From positions 4,960,001 to 5,024,000 of the forward strand of contig JASFXZ010000012.1 in NCBI GenBank assembly GCA_032209605.1: a DNA stretch of 64,000 bases. Direction: 5' to 3'. The stretch is from Mactromeris polynyma (lineage: Eukaryota > Mollusca > Bivalvia > Venerida > Mactridae). The position numbers and the translations under genes are program-made. Shown piece after piece: positions 24,151 to 33,955 of the stretch. Within the stretch, counting starts at the first letter, position 1. Each line of letters opens with the position of its first letter. A model generated the notes under the pieces. It was not told where the DNA came from, did not search any database, and saw only the letters and a program-made list of their open reading frames with translations.

Positions 24151-25258
24151 ATGAAATAAAATATTGATAAAATTTCTGTCATTGTCATACGTGTCATACA
24201 TCCTTATAATTGATAGTCGAATCTGTAACATATGTTGGTACATTTTATTATAATTACCAAAATCATGAAACCATCATTTCTTTTATGATCAAAATTTATT
24301 CTGAATATTTTTACATACTAGAAGTTATACAAAAAATTGATGTTTGCACCAGTTTTTGTCTGCTCAGCATGCAAGTAAATAGGGTTCAGTGTATGAGTAT
24401 ATTTAGAGTGATTATTTGTAATTAGAGGCTAAATTGATTCAAAATAATGGAATGGTACGGTTTGATTGAGAGGATGTGAAAGACTGATTATGGTATACCG
24501 GTATTTGCATATATATCAAATTTATTGTTCAAAAGGTGCAATTAATGATGACAAGTTGAGTAGATCTACGAAAGTTAACAATGTAAAACATAGATCAAGT
24601 TGATCAATTGGTGGATCTGTAAAATGGTGAGACAATGTATTCACAGTGTCTATATAAGAATTGGCAGTTTGATATGCAGACTGCCATAATAGCGAAAATA
24701 AATATCCGACCAGTAAAAGCACTTATACTGTAGTCTACAGATTAGTTAATAATTTTAATGACATTGAATGGCAGTTCTTCAGATATAGGTATATACTTGA
24801 ATGTAATATTGGTTTCAAAAAAAGTGTAAACATATTTATTTTACATCAGTTTGGAAATAAGTTATAAGAACTCAAAGCAATCCCTTGCACAGCCAATGCT
24901 TCCTGGGTTCCAAACATGTACTCATGCCTTATTCAGAGATTGTTCGAGACATGATGTTATAATATTACATGTAGCACTTATTATACTGCCCGATTTGAAC
25001 CTATACCATCTGGATTAGGACTCAAATGCTTTATCCAAAGACCTCTTCACCATTAATACTGTGTCGCATTTATTATTTCCAGACCCCCTTAACTTGTTTT
25101 TAATCTTTTTGAGAAAAACAACTTTACCGTAAAAGTTTTATACCCACTTGAGATAATTGTTGCATAGGGGGTTATGAAATTGCATTTTATTTTAGTTATG
25201 TGAATTCCATAACAATATAGGTAGTACATAAAGAAAGAGCTTGGAAAGATGACGTCAG

Positions 25259-25330
25259 GTCGCTGTGGTGTAGTGGTTAGCATAACGGACCGGCAATCCG
25301 TAGACCTGGGTTCGATTCCCGGTAGCGCCA
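25259..25330 (+). tRNA. tRNA-like gene (Ala-GGC-like, degenerate)
   Basis: 72 nt cloverleaf. The acceptor stem has one mismatch and one wobble. The A box TGGTGTAGTGG and B box GGTTCGATTCC are intact. The anticodon stem ACGGA/TCCGT is perfect, with loop CCGGCAA. The T stem is CTGGG/CCCGG. A run of five T at 25339-25343 could end Pol III transcription. Position 33 is C instead of the nearly invariant T, so a tRNA pseudogene or SINE head is as likely as a working tRNA. Confidence 0.5.
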
Positions 25331-25808
25331 TTGACCGATTTTTCATGTTTCTCAAACTTGACTTTATTTCAATGATACCAAATACTCAAAACCGCCAAAG
25401 ATTGATTTACGGGGTTCTGGGAATAAGGCAACAACTGGTTGATGATGGTTGACATAGCACTGTATGTCTGTATTGTACATTACATTTCGTGTTTGAACCG
25501 GGGTTAACTTAAGAAAACTACAAAAATAGTACATATGTCTGTGGTTGTGAAACTAACATGACATATTGTCAGCTGAAAGTAGTATTTTGATATATCGCTT
25601 TTATTTGCTTTTGAATAGGATGTAGATTATTAAATTGATCTGTCGAACTTAAGATTGTGATTTACAAAAAGGATATGTAAGTTGTATGAGATACTTCGTT
25701 TTATATGTTTAACAAACTTTTGTTTGAATGTGAGTTTTAGGGGGAAAATTGTAATTACTGTTTGTATTGTGAGGCGCTATTTGTCATCCTATTCATTAGT
25801 TAATATTA

Positions 25809-25886
25809 CGCGGGTTCAGCGCAAGACTATCATACCTCCTATGTATTTATATGGGAGTTACGATAGTCTTGCACTGAACCCTCGAA
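25809..25886. repeat. 78-bp hairpin, copy 2
   Basis: GGGTTCAGCGCAAGACTATC mirrors GATAGTCTTGCACTGAACCC around a short loop. The ends (CCCTCGAA) and loop words (GGAGTTAC) match the hairpin at 24071-24150. Confidence 0.85.
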
Positions 25887-26298
25887 ATTTAGTAACTTCA
25901 TAATATAGGAAGTGGAGCCAGTTTTTCTTCAAAAATATTTACCAAATTGTGTGTTCATAATTTGTCTGTCTACCTGAACCTGACATGTCATAAAATTTGG
26001 TTTGAGTTTGTGAAATAACATGACATAATGTACTAGGTTGTAGCTAGTTTTCAGCTTTGATCGATTAGTAATTTGATAAATGTATGCAATTTTATTACAA
26101 AATTGGTTATTTTGAGACAAACTGTGGTGAATTTTAGTAGTTAGATTGAAGTCGGTGACTGTTAGGCTACCAACTAGTGTCTAAGCCTAGCATTGTATTT
26201 TTAAACAGGATTTGTTAGCTCCCACTAAAACTGGCGATAAAAAGCAGATTACGATCCCTTACATGATATTTGATTATACCAATGTTTTACTATTTCAG

Positions 26299-27336
26299 GA
26301 ACAACCAGTGACCTTGCCTCACGAGCTGATTGGCCTATACTGTTCCATCCTGTTCATGGTGACAATGTTGATCTGGTGAATGATCGTCGCACAGCAAAGC
26401 GTGGAGACAGTTTCTGTAAGGGTATTTGTTTTAGCAGCCGACCAATCGCTGTTGGAGAACGAGTATACCTTAAGTTTGTGGACACATCTGGAAGCTGGAG
26501 TGGTGTTTTAAGGTTTGGATTTACCAGCACAGATCCTGGGACACTACGAGGGGAAGACTTACCCAGATATGCTTGCCCTGATATGACAAATAAGCCTGGA
26601 AATTGGGCTAAAGCTCTTGGAGAAAGATATGCTGTTGCGGGCAATGAGTTGTTTTTCTATGTAACTAGAGCTGGGGACGTTTTTTATGGTGTAAACGGGG
26701 AAGAAAAAGGGCTGTTTTTCAGTGGTGTGAACGCAACTACTCCGTTATGGTCCCTAATGGATATTTATGGAAACACTTCATGTGTGGAGTTTTCAAACCC
26801 TTTCCCTCAACCCCTAAATAATATGGTATCAAACCAAAACCCTATGGGCTCGTCTGTGACAATGCATCAAAATAACAGGGCCACTCACGTTTCATCGTTT
26901 ACAATATCTGACAATAGAAATAATCATCAGAACAGCCGGGATGTTCTGTCCAGCAATCCTGTGAGTAGATACCACGGGAATTTAACATTCACGCCACTTC
27001 TCTTTCATAATTTATGTGGCCGGAATATTCGCATATCCACGGACCAAACTGTGGCGTCACGCACAAAAGAGGAGTACTGTAATGCGTATGTGTTTTCATC
27101 CAGACATTTGAGATGTGGTGAGCAAATTGTGATACAAGTTCAGGGTGTAGATCGATCATTTATTGGTGGTTTAGCTTTCGGATTTACGTCCTGTGATCCT
27201 GCGACATTGAAAGCTGAGGATCTCCCGGATGATGCAGACTTGCTCCTGGATCGAATGGAGTACTGGGTTGTAAACAAAGATGTATGTAGAAGTCCTGAGA
27301 TTGAAGATGAATTGAGTTTTCATCTGACAACTGAGG
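26299..27336 (+). CDS. NEURL1: Neuralized, exon 2 (NHR1 and start of NHR2)
   Basis: Acceptor TATTTCAG at 26298; donor GTAAGC at 27337; enters and leaves in phase 1. It encodes about residues 60-404 of the predicted protein. NHR1 (about 72-223) is marked by FHPVHGDNV, SFCKGICFSSRPI, WSGVLRFGFTSTDP, LPRYACPDM, GNWAKALGE, FFSGVNATTPLW and MDIYGN. A polar Asn/Ser-rich linker follows. NHR2 begins near 291 with FTPLLFHNLCGRNIRI and contains GGLAFGFTSCDPATL, DLPDDADLLLDR and EYWVV. In Neuralized proteins the NHR modules bind the Notch ligands Delta/Serrate and the RING ubiquitinates them, driving their endocytosis in the signal-sending cell. Motif order and spacing fit fly and vertebrate Neuralized. 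Confidence 0.95.
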
Positions 27337-27344
27337 GTAAGCAT

Positions 27345-27545
27345 TTTTATAAGCATATTGGTTTTCATATGTTGGTCCGTCTGTCCGTCTGTAACCTTTT
27401 CGTTTCCGACCAATAACTCAAGAACCCCTTGAACTATCCTCCTCAAACTTAGTCCACATTCATCTTGGGTAGCAGAGGAACCCTATTGATTTTGGGGTCA
27501 AAGGTCAAGGTCACAGGGGGGCATAATGTTTTACAAACATCTCTT
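27345..27545 (+). repeat. Dispersed element E (GGGGGCATA end), short copy in intron 2
   Basis: GCATATTGGTTTTCATA, a short TCCGTCTG repeat, CAAGAACCCCTTGA, GTAGCAGAGGAACCCTAT and GGTCACAGGGGGGCATAATG follow in the same order as at 42359-43035. Here the microsatellite core is only about 20 bp. Confidence 0.8.
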
Positions 27546-27979
27546 GTTCTGAATTTGAATTAACAGACTTTATCGTAACCCACTAGCCCAAGACCTGGAT
27601 CTTATATACTCAACGCCATTTAAAACGCAATTAAAAATTTGTTTGCTACAACATTAAAGAGAAATAATTATATGGAACTGTTGATTCAAGTATTGCATGG
27701 GGCCTAAACCTGTTTGATGACAAGCCACCCTTGCACTGAACCATTATCTTTCAAGTAATTTATTGAAATAATTTCCATCTACATACAATTTGTCTTCAAA
27801 TGTTACTTTCCTTCGAATTCAAGGACTGGTGTATAGGTTCAAGGTTGGCTTATCAATAATACATAGACTTGACACTGAGCCGATTGTTTGATTTTTGGTA
27901 GTTTCTGCCTTATGTTGAGGTTTGTTTTAGTGACACGCTGTTCAGTAAGCAGCATTGAAACCATAGTAATGCTTGATAC

Positions 27980-28163
27980 CAGCGGTTCCACTAGGTGCTG
28001 AATCACAGGGGTCATTTTGATAATTTTGTACCAGATTTTACCATTTAATAGCCAAAATACATATAATTTAGAGGAAAATTGACCCTTCAGCTTTCTTAAT
28101 CTTGATGGTCAAAATATGGCTTTTTGGAAATTCTAGGGGTCAAAGGGTCAAATGAAACCCCTG
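27980..28163 (+). mobile_element. MITE family C, copy 1
   Basis: CAGCGGTTCCACTAGG at the left, GAAACCCCTG at the right, and AATATGGCTTTTTGGAAATT inside; aligned with 29260-29453. The left end has one substitution from CAGGGG. Confidence 0.7.
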
Positions 28164-28487
28164 AGTACAAGTAGATGGTTTATACTACATGATGTATAGA
28201 TGCCTTTGTATGTTCTCTAAAATATTACAGTAAAGTAAGATTCAGGTCATTCACCTATATGTTAAGTGATCCAATTTGTGATAGATATGCCCATACTTTT
28301 GATGAGGTTAAACAAAGATCTCATATGTGATAATAAAGTTTATCTCAATACATGTGTTTGCTATCAGTATGAGAAATGGACTGTTTTTTTCAGAAACTAT
28401 CAGTTCTGTTTGTCCTTTAATGTAGAGAATTTCTGATCACTTTATCCTACTAGTTTTTAGTTCATCTGTTTTCAGGCTATCAAGTGA

Positions 28488-29014
28488 GCCCTACATTTCC
28501 TACTTTTCCCTACATTTTTACTTGGTCCCTACTTTTTCCCTACTTTTTTACTTGGTCCCTACTTTTCCCTACTTTTTTACTTGGTCCCTACTTTTTCCCT
28601 ACCTTTTTCTACTTTTTTACTTGGTCCCTACTTTTTCCCTACTTTTTTCTACTTTTTTACTTGGTCCCTACTTTTTCCCTACTTTTTTACTTGGTCCCTA
28701 CTTTTTCCCTACTTTTTTACTTGGTCCCTACTTTTTCCCTACTTTTTTACTTGGTCCCTACTTTTCCCCTACTTTTTTACTTTTTCCCTACTTTTTCCCT
28801 ACTTTTTTACTTGGTCCCTACTTTTCCCCTACTTTTTTACTTGGTCCCTACTTTTTCCCTACTTTTTTACTAGGTCCCTACTTTTTCCCTACTTTTTTAC
28901 TTGGTCCCTAATTTTTCCCTACTTTTTTACTTGGTCCCTACTTTTTCCCTACTTTTTTACTTGGTCCCTACTTTTTCCCTACTTTTTTACTTGGTCCCTA
29001 CTTTTTCCCTACTC
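28488..29014 (+). repeat. 30-bp minisatellite inside dispersed element D, copy 2
   Basis: About 17 units of ACTTTTTTACTTGGTCCCTA plus CTTTTTCCCT. A left arm with CTATCAAGTGAGCCCTAC and the right arm at 29015-29215 match the arms of the 38-bp array at 17695. The same dispersed element thus carries two different arrays built from the same CCCTACTTTT word. Open in three frames but plainly low complexity. Confidence 0.9.
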
Positions 29015-29215
29015 AACATATTTATTTCACCTGCATGATGCACAGAGGTCTTAAATCATGGAGAATGTACACTGTGCCGTGAAATTTAACCATTTTTAAT
29101 ATTCCAAAAGTAAGAAATCATCCCCACTCTCCCTACTTTTAGGAAATAAAATCCCTACTTTTGCCCTACTTTTTAAATAAAACACTACTTTTTGGAAAGA
29201 TGTGAGTTGAGGGCC
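29015..29215 (+). repeat. Right arm of dispersed element D, copy 2
   Basis: AATATTCCAAAAGTAAG, AATAAAATCCCTACTTTT and GGAAAGATGTGAGT match 18613-18800 in order. Confidence 0.75.
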
Positions 29216-29259
29216 TGTGTTTTGAAAAAAAGATTATCAATTGTTGTAGCCTGGTCATT

Positions 29260-29453
29260 CAGGGGTTCCACTAAGGGGCTTAGTCTCAAGGGTCCTTTTG
29301 GCAATTTTGGAACGGATTGTACCATTGTAAAGTCAAAATACTTATAATTTAGAGAAAAGTTGACCCTTCAGCAACAATCCTTGGGGTCAAAATGTGGCTT
29401 TTTGGAAATTCCAGGGGTCAAAGGGTCAACTCCAGGGTCAAATGGAACCCCTG
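29260..29453 (+). mobile_element. MITE family C, copy 2
   Basis: Starts CAGGGGTTCCACT and ends AATGGAACCCCTG, an 11-bp perfect inverted pair. 194 bp. Related to 27980-28163 and a fragment at 14598. No target duplication could be fixed. The CAGGGG end resembles hAT ends. Confidence 0.75.
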
Positions 29454-30039
29454 TTATTACAGTTCTTGTATAGAATGTCCTTCTTTGATTACCTTAATTC
29501 ATTTCCAGCTTCAATTTTTGCATCTAGATGATAGGTAAATGGCAGATATCCATCATACATGATTCTAAACCTTCAAGGGGATTTGAGGGATCATATATTA
29601 TATGGGAGTGTTCACAAGTTTCTCTGTAAATATTGCAAATAATGTAATGTAATTTACTTATATAAATTGAAGATAAGAAAAGTACTTTTGTGAACAACAT
29701 ACTCAGGTGGCCAGTCTAGTATACTTTAAGTTGTTTATGTTCCTCATAAAACACAGCTGCAAATGCTTTATATGATTAACATAACTGTTTCTTTACAATA
29801 TGCTACAATGGTTTACCTATCTGAACATGAACGTATTGATGTATAATGATATACTTTTATATCGAATAATATAATATTATTACATTTGTAAATCGTAAGA
29901 TGAACCTCATAAAGTGATTATGTTAGAGATAATGTTATGTTTTATTTACCCATAAACGTGTTTACTGGTTTACTGTTCATTAGTCTATCTGGTCCAGTTT
30001 TTGCAGTTCAGAGCTCTCCTTTATTTTGTGACAGGGTGT

Positions 30040-30200
30040 GCACCGACTGTGGTCGGTCCTCGGTCAGACCATTTCTTGCACCCCTATTACCATACATGTT
30101 TACCCTAGCACATCCTCAGTGCCTGATGTTTTGTTGACTGTTGTCTTCCGGGTAGGGGGGTCTTTGTGGGGAGGTATTGTTTTCCCTGTTACAACTTAGT
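30040..30200 (+). repeat. Dispersed repeat family F, copy 1
   Basis: Aligned with 32065-32225 and 52140-52290. Shared words include TACCCTAGCACATCCTC(A), GTGCCTGATGTTTTG, GGGGAGG and the GTTCCCTG-type end (here GTTTTCCCTGTTAC). No inverted ends found. Confidence 0.6.
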
Positions 30201-30724
30201 CTGTCTTTCTTGAATAAAAGCTTATAAAATCTTTAAAAGCCCATTGAAAATGGCCAATTGACCCCTTTCTCATGGTGCGTTTTTTTCAAAATTCAGAGTC
30301 CGTTTCTCCCTTCAAACCCCTCATGGTCCTAATCTCCCTTGCAGTATGTAAACAAAATATCGCAATCGTCATGTGATGATGGTTATTTTTTAATAAATGA
30401 CAGCTATTTAATTGGTTTAAATTATCTTTTTTTTCATTTATCCATAATATTACCATATTCCTGTTAAACAGATCAATAACAGTGTCAGTATAATATAACA
30501 GCATACAAACATAAACAATCAGTTGAACTCCTTACTATCAGAACAGGAGATCTAGGTATGCACAACTACAAGAGATTGGTCTACCATGCTCAGTGTTCCC
30601 AGAATTCCCTTGTTTTCAGTCCAGTCTGGAACCAGCTCCCTTATTGTTCTTATTCTGCATTGTAAGTCCTACTGCATGTACCAGTCTGGATCCTTAATGG
30701 TCGGAACACGACAGGATCTGAATA

Positions 30725-30883
30725 TACAGTAAAACATCACTTAGAGACTACCTCAAAAATAAGAACTGAATTTTCAAGTCCATTTTCACTGTTTTACTAT
30801 TTATTCAACCTCAATATTAAGACCACTTCAATACTATTTTTCGAGGGTCCAAAGGGTGGTCTTATTATTGAGGTTTAGCTGTA
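30725..30883 (+). mobile_element. TA-type MITE (family B), complete copy
   Basis: Begins TACAGTAAAACATCACTTAG and ends ATTGAGGTTTAGCTGTA, imperfect inverted ends with TA at both outer edges. 159 bp. The interior CTCAATATTAAGACCACTTC matches 15635. Confidence 0.7.
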
Positions 30884-30899
30884 TACAGTACAATTATGT

Positions 30900-31899
30900 G
30901 ACCTAAATAAAAAGTAAATTTGCCACAAATATTTCTATTTCGGTTTACACATTTTTGAGAAAAGTTTATGTTATTTCTAAGGAAAATGCACAGAAACTAG
31001 GCTTTGTTTATGACATAAGGGCTTAGTATGACAGATCTAATACGTTCTTCAGGTGCGTGGCAGCTTGCCAGACTCCATCAAATACCTGACAGTCTACTCG
31101 GTTCTCTACATGATATTTCATCAGCATTTTTATGTAGAATAAAATGTACTTCACAGTCTGCTACTAGATGATCGGATAGCTACAAATGAAGATTATGTAA
31201 ACAAATGTATATTATCAAAATTTGTGTGATTTCTTGACTCGATAAAAAATGCACATAATGTTGAAATGTGCCTTTTCAATTATATTGACTGATGAGACTC
31301 AGGCTAGGAAATCAGAATAGGAGTCATGAGAAGTTGGGTTTTGGAAAAAGTTAGAGGAGTTCTGCTAGTGTAATGTTAGCTAACAATGGTTGTAATTTGT
31401 ATTTGTTGCTACAGTAGCAGTCACCAGTACCCAGGTAACAGTTCCGGCCCCGATCTCCCTAAGTATCTCAATCTGAGCTAAATCACAGCTTAAATATTTT
31501 CTCAAATCGTTGAAATTTTTCTCATCTCAGATCACACTTACGACACAAAAAAAACGATAAGTTTTTTTCTCTCAGAACATTTTCAAGATGAAGAGAGCAA
31601 AATGTGATTGCCTCAAACTCGGTCCCTGATTTGAGCAAAATCTCAATATTGAGCTGAGATTTCGATTTAGATGCTTTAGGATATTGGGGCTTCGACTCCA
31701 AATTATGAGTTCGTGACAAACCCAGGCTTGTCTGCGAATGCAGATCATAATGCACTGTAGAAGGGATAAAGGGAGAGAACTCTGAAATGGATGAAGGGAG
31801 AGAACTCATGAAAATCTCCTGTGCTGTGATGTATCAGAAACATTTAACATTTCCGATCCCTGACAAAGGAATTAATCATTTGATTATGTTGTCTTTCAG
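30900..31899. other. Rest of Neuralized intron 2, nothing specific
   Basis: AT-rich sequence. Around 31460-31840 words such as CTCAATATTGAGCTGAGATT fold on themselves and could mark a decayed inverted-repeat element, but no ends could be set. Confidence 0.3.
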
Positions 31900-32019
31900 G
31901 AGAGGTGCTATATTCAAGGAACAATTGCAAAACAACAACATTGATGCACCTTGACAGGACACTGCCGCTGTGGGCATTTTTTGATGTCTACGGAAATGTA
32001 CAGAAAATAAAAATGCTTG
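31900..32019 (+). CDS. NEURL1: Neuralized, exon 3 (end of NHR2)
   Basis: Acceptor GTCTTTCAG, donor GTAAGT, phase 1 on both sides. Residues about 405-445. GEVLYSRNNCKTTTL, then LDRTLPLWAFFDVYGNVQK complete the second NHR module; the LW.F.DVYG motif is the usual end of an NHR. The length of 120 bp keeps the frame from exon 2 to exon 4. Confidence 0.93.
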
Positions 32020-32064
32020 GTAAGTATTAGAAAGACTACGATAATTTCTAACGAGGTTTATTCC

Positions 32065-32225
32065 ATGTGGTCTGCCGGGCCATTCCTTGTGCCTCTGTTC
32101 CTTAATATGTGTACCGTTTGACCTCCTTAAGTGCCTTATGTTTTGTGGATTGTTGTTTTTCCGGAGGTCTGCGTGGGGAGGCACTGTCTTGTGTATGTGG
32201 CGTTCCCTGTAGTTACATATATTCT
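32065..32225 (+). repeat. Dispersed repeat family F, copy 2
   Basis: In Neuralized intron 3, shortly after the donor. GTGCCTTATGTTTTGTGGAT, GGTCTGCGTGGGGAGGCA and GGCGTTCCCTGTAGTTAC match the copies at 30040 and 52140. Confidence 0.65.
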
Positions 32226-32235
32226 CTCTGTTTTA

Positions 32236-32931
32236 ATTAGATATTTATTTATGTATCTATATTTGTTGCCATGGATAATAAATACAGAAACAGAGACTTG
32301 GTTGAATTTAAGATTTGTTTACACGGAGGTGACCCACATATGAACTTCTCACAGTGGTTTTATCTCCTATCAATGCCTTCTCAAATATCATGTGATAATG
32401 GATACTTGAATAGAGGGAAGGCGTCACCTTGAAAACACAGGTGTTTTAAAAAGATAATTTTTTTTATGATTCTGTTATTGTTTCATTTACTCACCCACAT
32501 TAGTCTTATTTCTCTGAAATGTAACAGGAACAATGTCAATATCTAGTAGTTAATATCAATGGGTAAAAAAGCACTTATCAATATACTGTTAAAATGTTTG
32601 TGATGGTAGATGGCTCAATACTTAATAGACCACTGGGAAGTAAATTTACCGGAATGAATGTGTTTGACTTAGCTATAGATTTATATGTCATTCTTCTCAT
32701 CCGTGAATGACAAATATATCAATTACGGTGCTGATTACTTTTTCGAAATACAATTATACAATGCTGTCATTGAATTGTAAATGATTACCCATAATATTTA
32801 ATGTTTTCATTCATGTTTAAACTGTTAAAAGTAGGTTTGCTCAAATTTTGTCACCGTTTTTTAAAATATATACAGTTCACATTATTCTGAATGCATATGG
32901 CAATTTCATCTATGATTCTGATCTTTTTCAG
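32236..32931. other. Rest of Neuralized intron 3, nothing seen
   Basis: AT-rich, no repeat partner or coding signal noticed. It ends in a pyrimidine tract (ATCTTTTTCAG) that serves as the exon 4 acceptor. Confidence 0.5.
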
Positions 32932-33380
32932 GAGTAACCATACCTAAACCACCTCGACCCCCGCAACCTTTCCCAAGGTCAAGGTCAGCCTTGACGGTGA
33001 GTCTTCCTCCACCTCCACCACAGCGACACTCCAATGTTCCCATGACCTTACCATTCGGGGGTCATTCTCCAGCGATGTCACGCAGCATCAGTCAACCCGC
33101 GCCTCTGATTCCACCCTCCCCAGGAACACCACAACCCATGTCGTTCCAACCCTCAACCCCCGCAACCCCCAGCTCAGTGAACGATCCGATACAAGACAAT
33201 GAAAATAATGAATCGGAATGCAACGTTTGTTACGAGAGACCTGTGAATGCAGTTCTGTACACGTGTGGACACATGTGCATGTGTTTCGAATGCGCTCAAG
33301 CCGTGAAACAGGTTCGTGGAGCACTGTGTCCAATCTGTAGACAGGAAATTAAGGATGTGATAAAGATATACAAATCATAG
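32932..33380 (+). CDS. NEURL1: Neuralized, exon 4 (linker and C-terminal RING)
   Basis: Acceptor TTTTTCAG at 32931, phase 1; stop TAG at 33378-33380. Residues about 446-593. A Pro/Ser-rich linker (PKPPRPPQPFPRSRS, later SLPPPPPQRHS) leads to a RING finger at about 541-580: CNVC, then CGHMCMCFEC, then CPIC, followed by the short basic tail IKDVIKIYKS. RING plus a tail ending a few residues later is diagnostic of Neuralized. The RING recruits the E2 for ubiquitin transfer. The total of 593 residues is close to vertebrate NEURL1 and shorter than fly Neuralized, whose linkers are longer. Confidence 0.95.
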
Positions 33381-33589
33381 TGCTGTGTAACGGTTGTTTT
33401 TGATGCTTTGTGATAGATTTGTGTATGCAGAAATGACTATGTGGTTCCCTGTTGACCAGCCGAACGGAATATATCAGTAATTTCGCTTTTATTTCATGCC
33501 TATATAACATTTGATTTGTGACCGACCTTTTGACATTTCATACAGTTGATTATGCAAACGTGTATATATGATTTCTTGACCTGTTACTT

Positions 33590-33765
33590 TCACTTTTAGA
33601 TTGGAATATTCCATTTTTGAAGAAGGGGTAATCAATTATATTTGTTGAAACCCTTGTTTCACTCCTGTAGTTTCATTTTTAGAAATTGGAATATTCCATT
33701 TTTGAAAAAGGGGTAATCGATTATATTTGTTGAAACTCGTGTTTTACTCCCGTAGTTTCATTCAT
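33590..33765 (+). repeat. Tandem duplication in the likely Neuralized 3' UTR
   Basis: Two copies of an about 86-bp unit containing TTGGAATATTCCATTTTTGA, GGGGTAATC and TATATTTGTTGAAAC. Copies differ at a few bases. Lies about 220-390 bp after the stop codon. Confidence 0.85.
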
Positions 33766-33780
33766 ATTGATTCATATATC

Positions 33781-33955
33781 ACAGTCGACTCTCTTTATAA
33801 AGACCTTGTTGGTTCCCAGGATTTATATTGTTGTATTGAATATATGTAATTATGTTGAATGTGATCAATGACTGAATGAACAGATTGGTTCCCATTTGTG
33901 TCATTAGATGAATACTCCTACGTAATAAATGTCAGTATAACGAGAGTTGACTGTA
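33781..33955. mobile_element. TA-type MITE
   Basis: ACAGTCGACTCTCTTTATAA at the left mirrors TTATACTGAC/GAGAGTTGACTGTA-type sequence at the right. About 175 bp. It contains AATAAA at about 33924, a possible polyadenylation signal for Neuralized. Confidence 0.6.

Larger units (their letters stand above)
8049..26298 (+). other. Predicted intron 1 of Neuralized, repeat-rich
   Basis: Runs from GTAAGT to an acceptor TATTTCAG. It holds five minisatellites, two hairpin elements, two SINE copies, several MITEs and a tRNA-like gene, listed separately. The unannotated parts (8049-8690, 10320-10960, 11705-12685, 14670-15630, 17105-17690, 18800-19475, 20080-22385, 22665-24070, 24155-25255, 25345-25800, 25890-26298) show only AT-rich sequence and chance ORFs. 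Confidence 0.5.

Noticed and set aside
28484..29054. Three overlapping Phe/Leu/Pro-rich ORFs of 129-157 codons
   Set aside because: Frames through the 30-bp minisatellite, equally open in all three phases of one strand.
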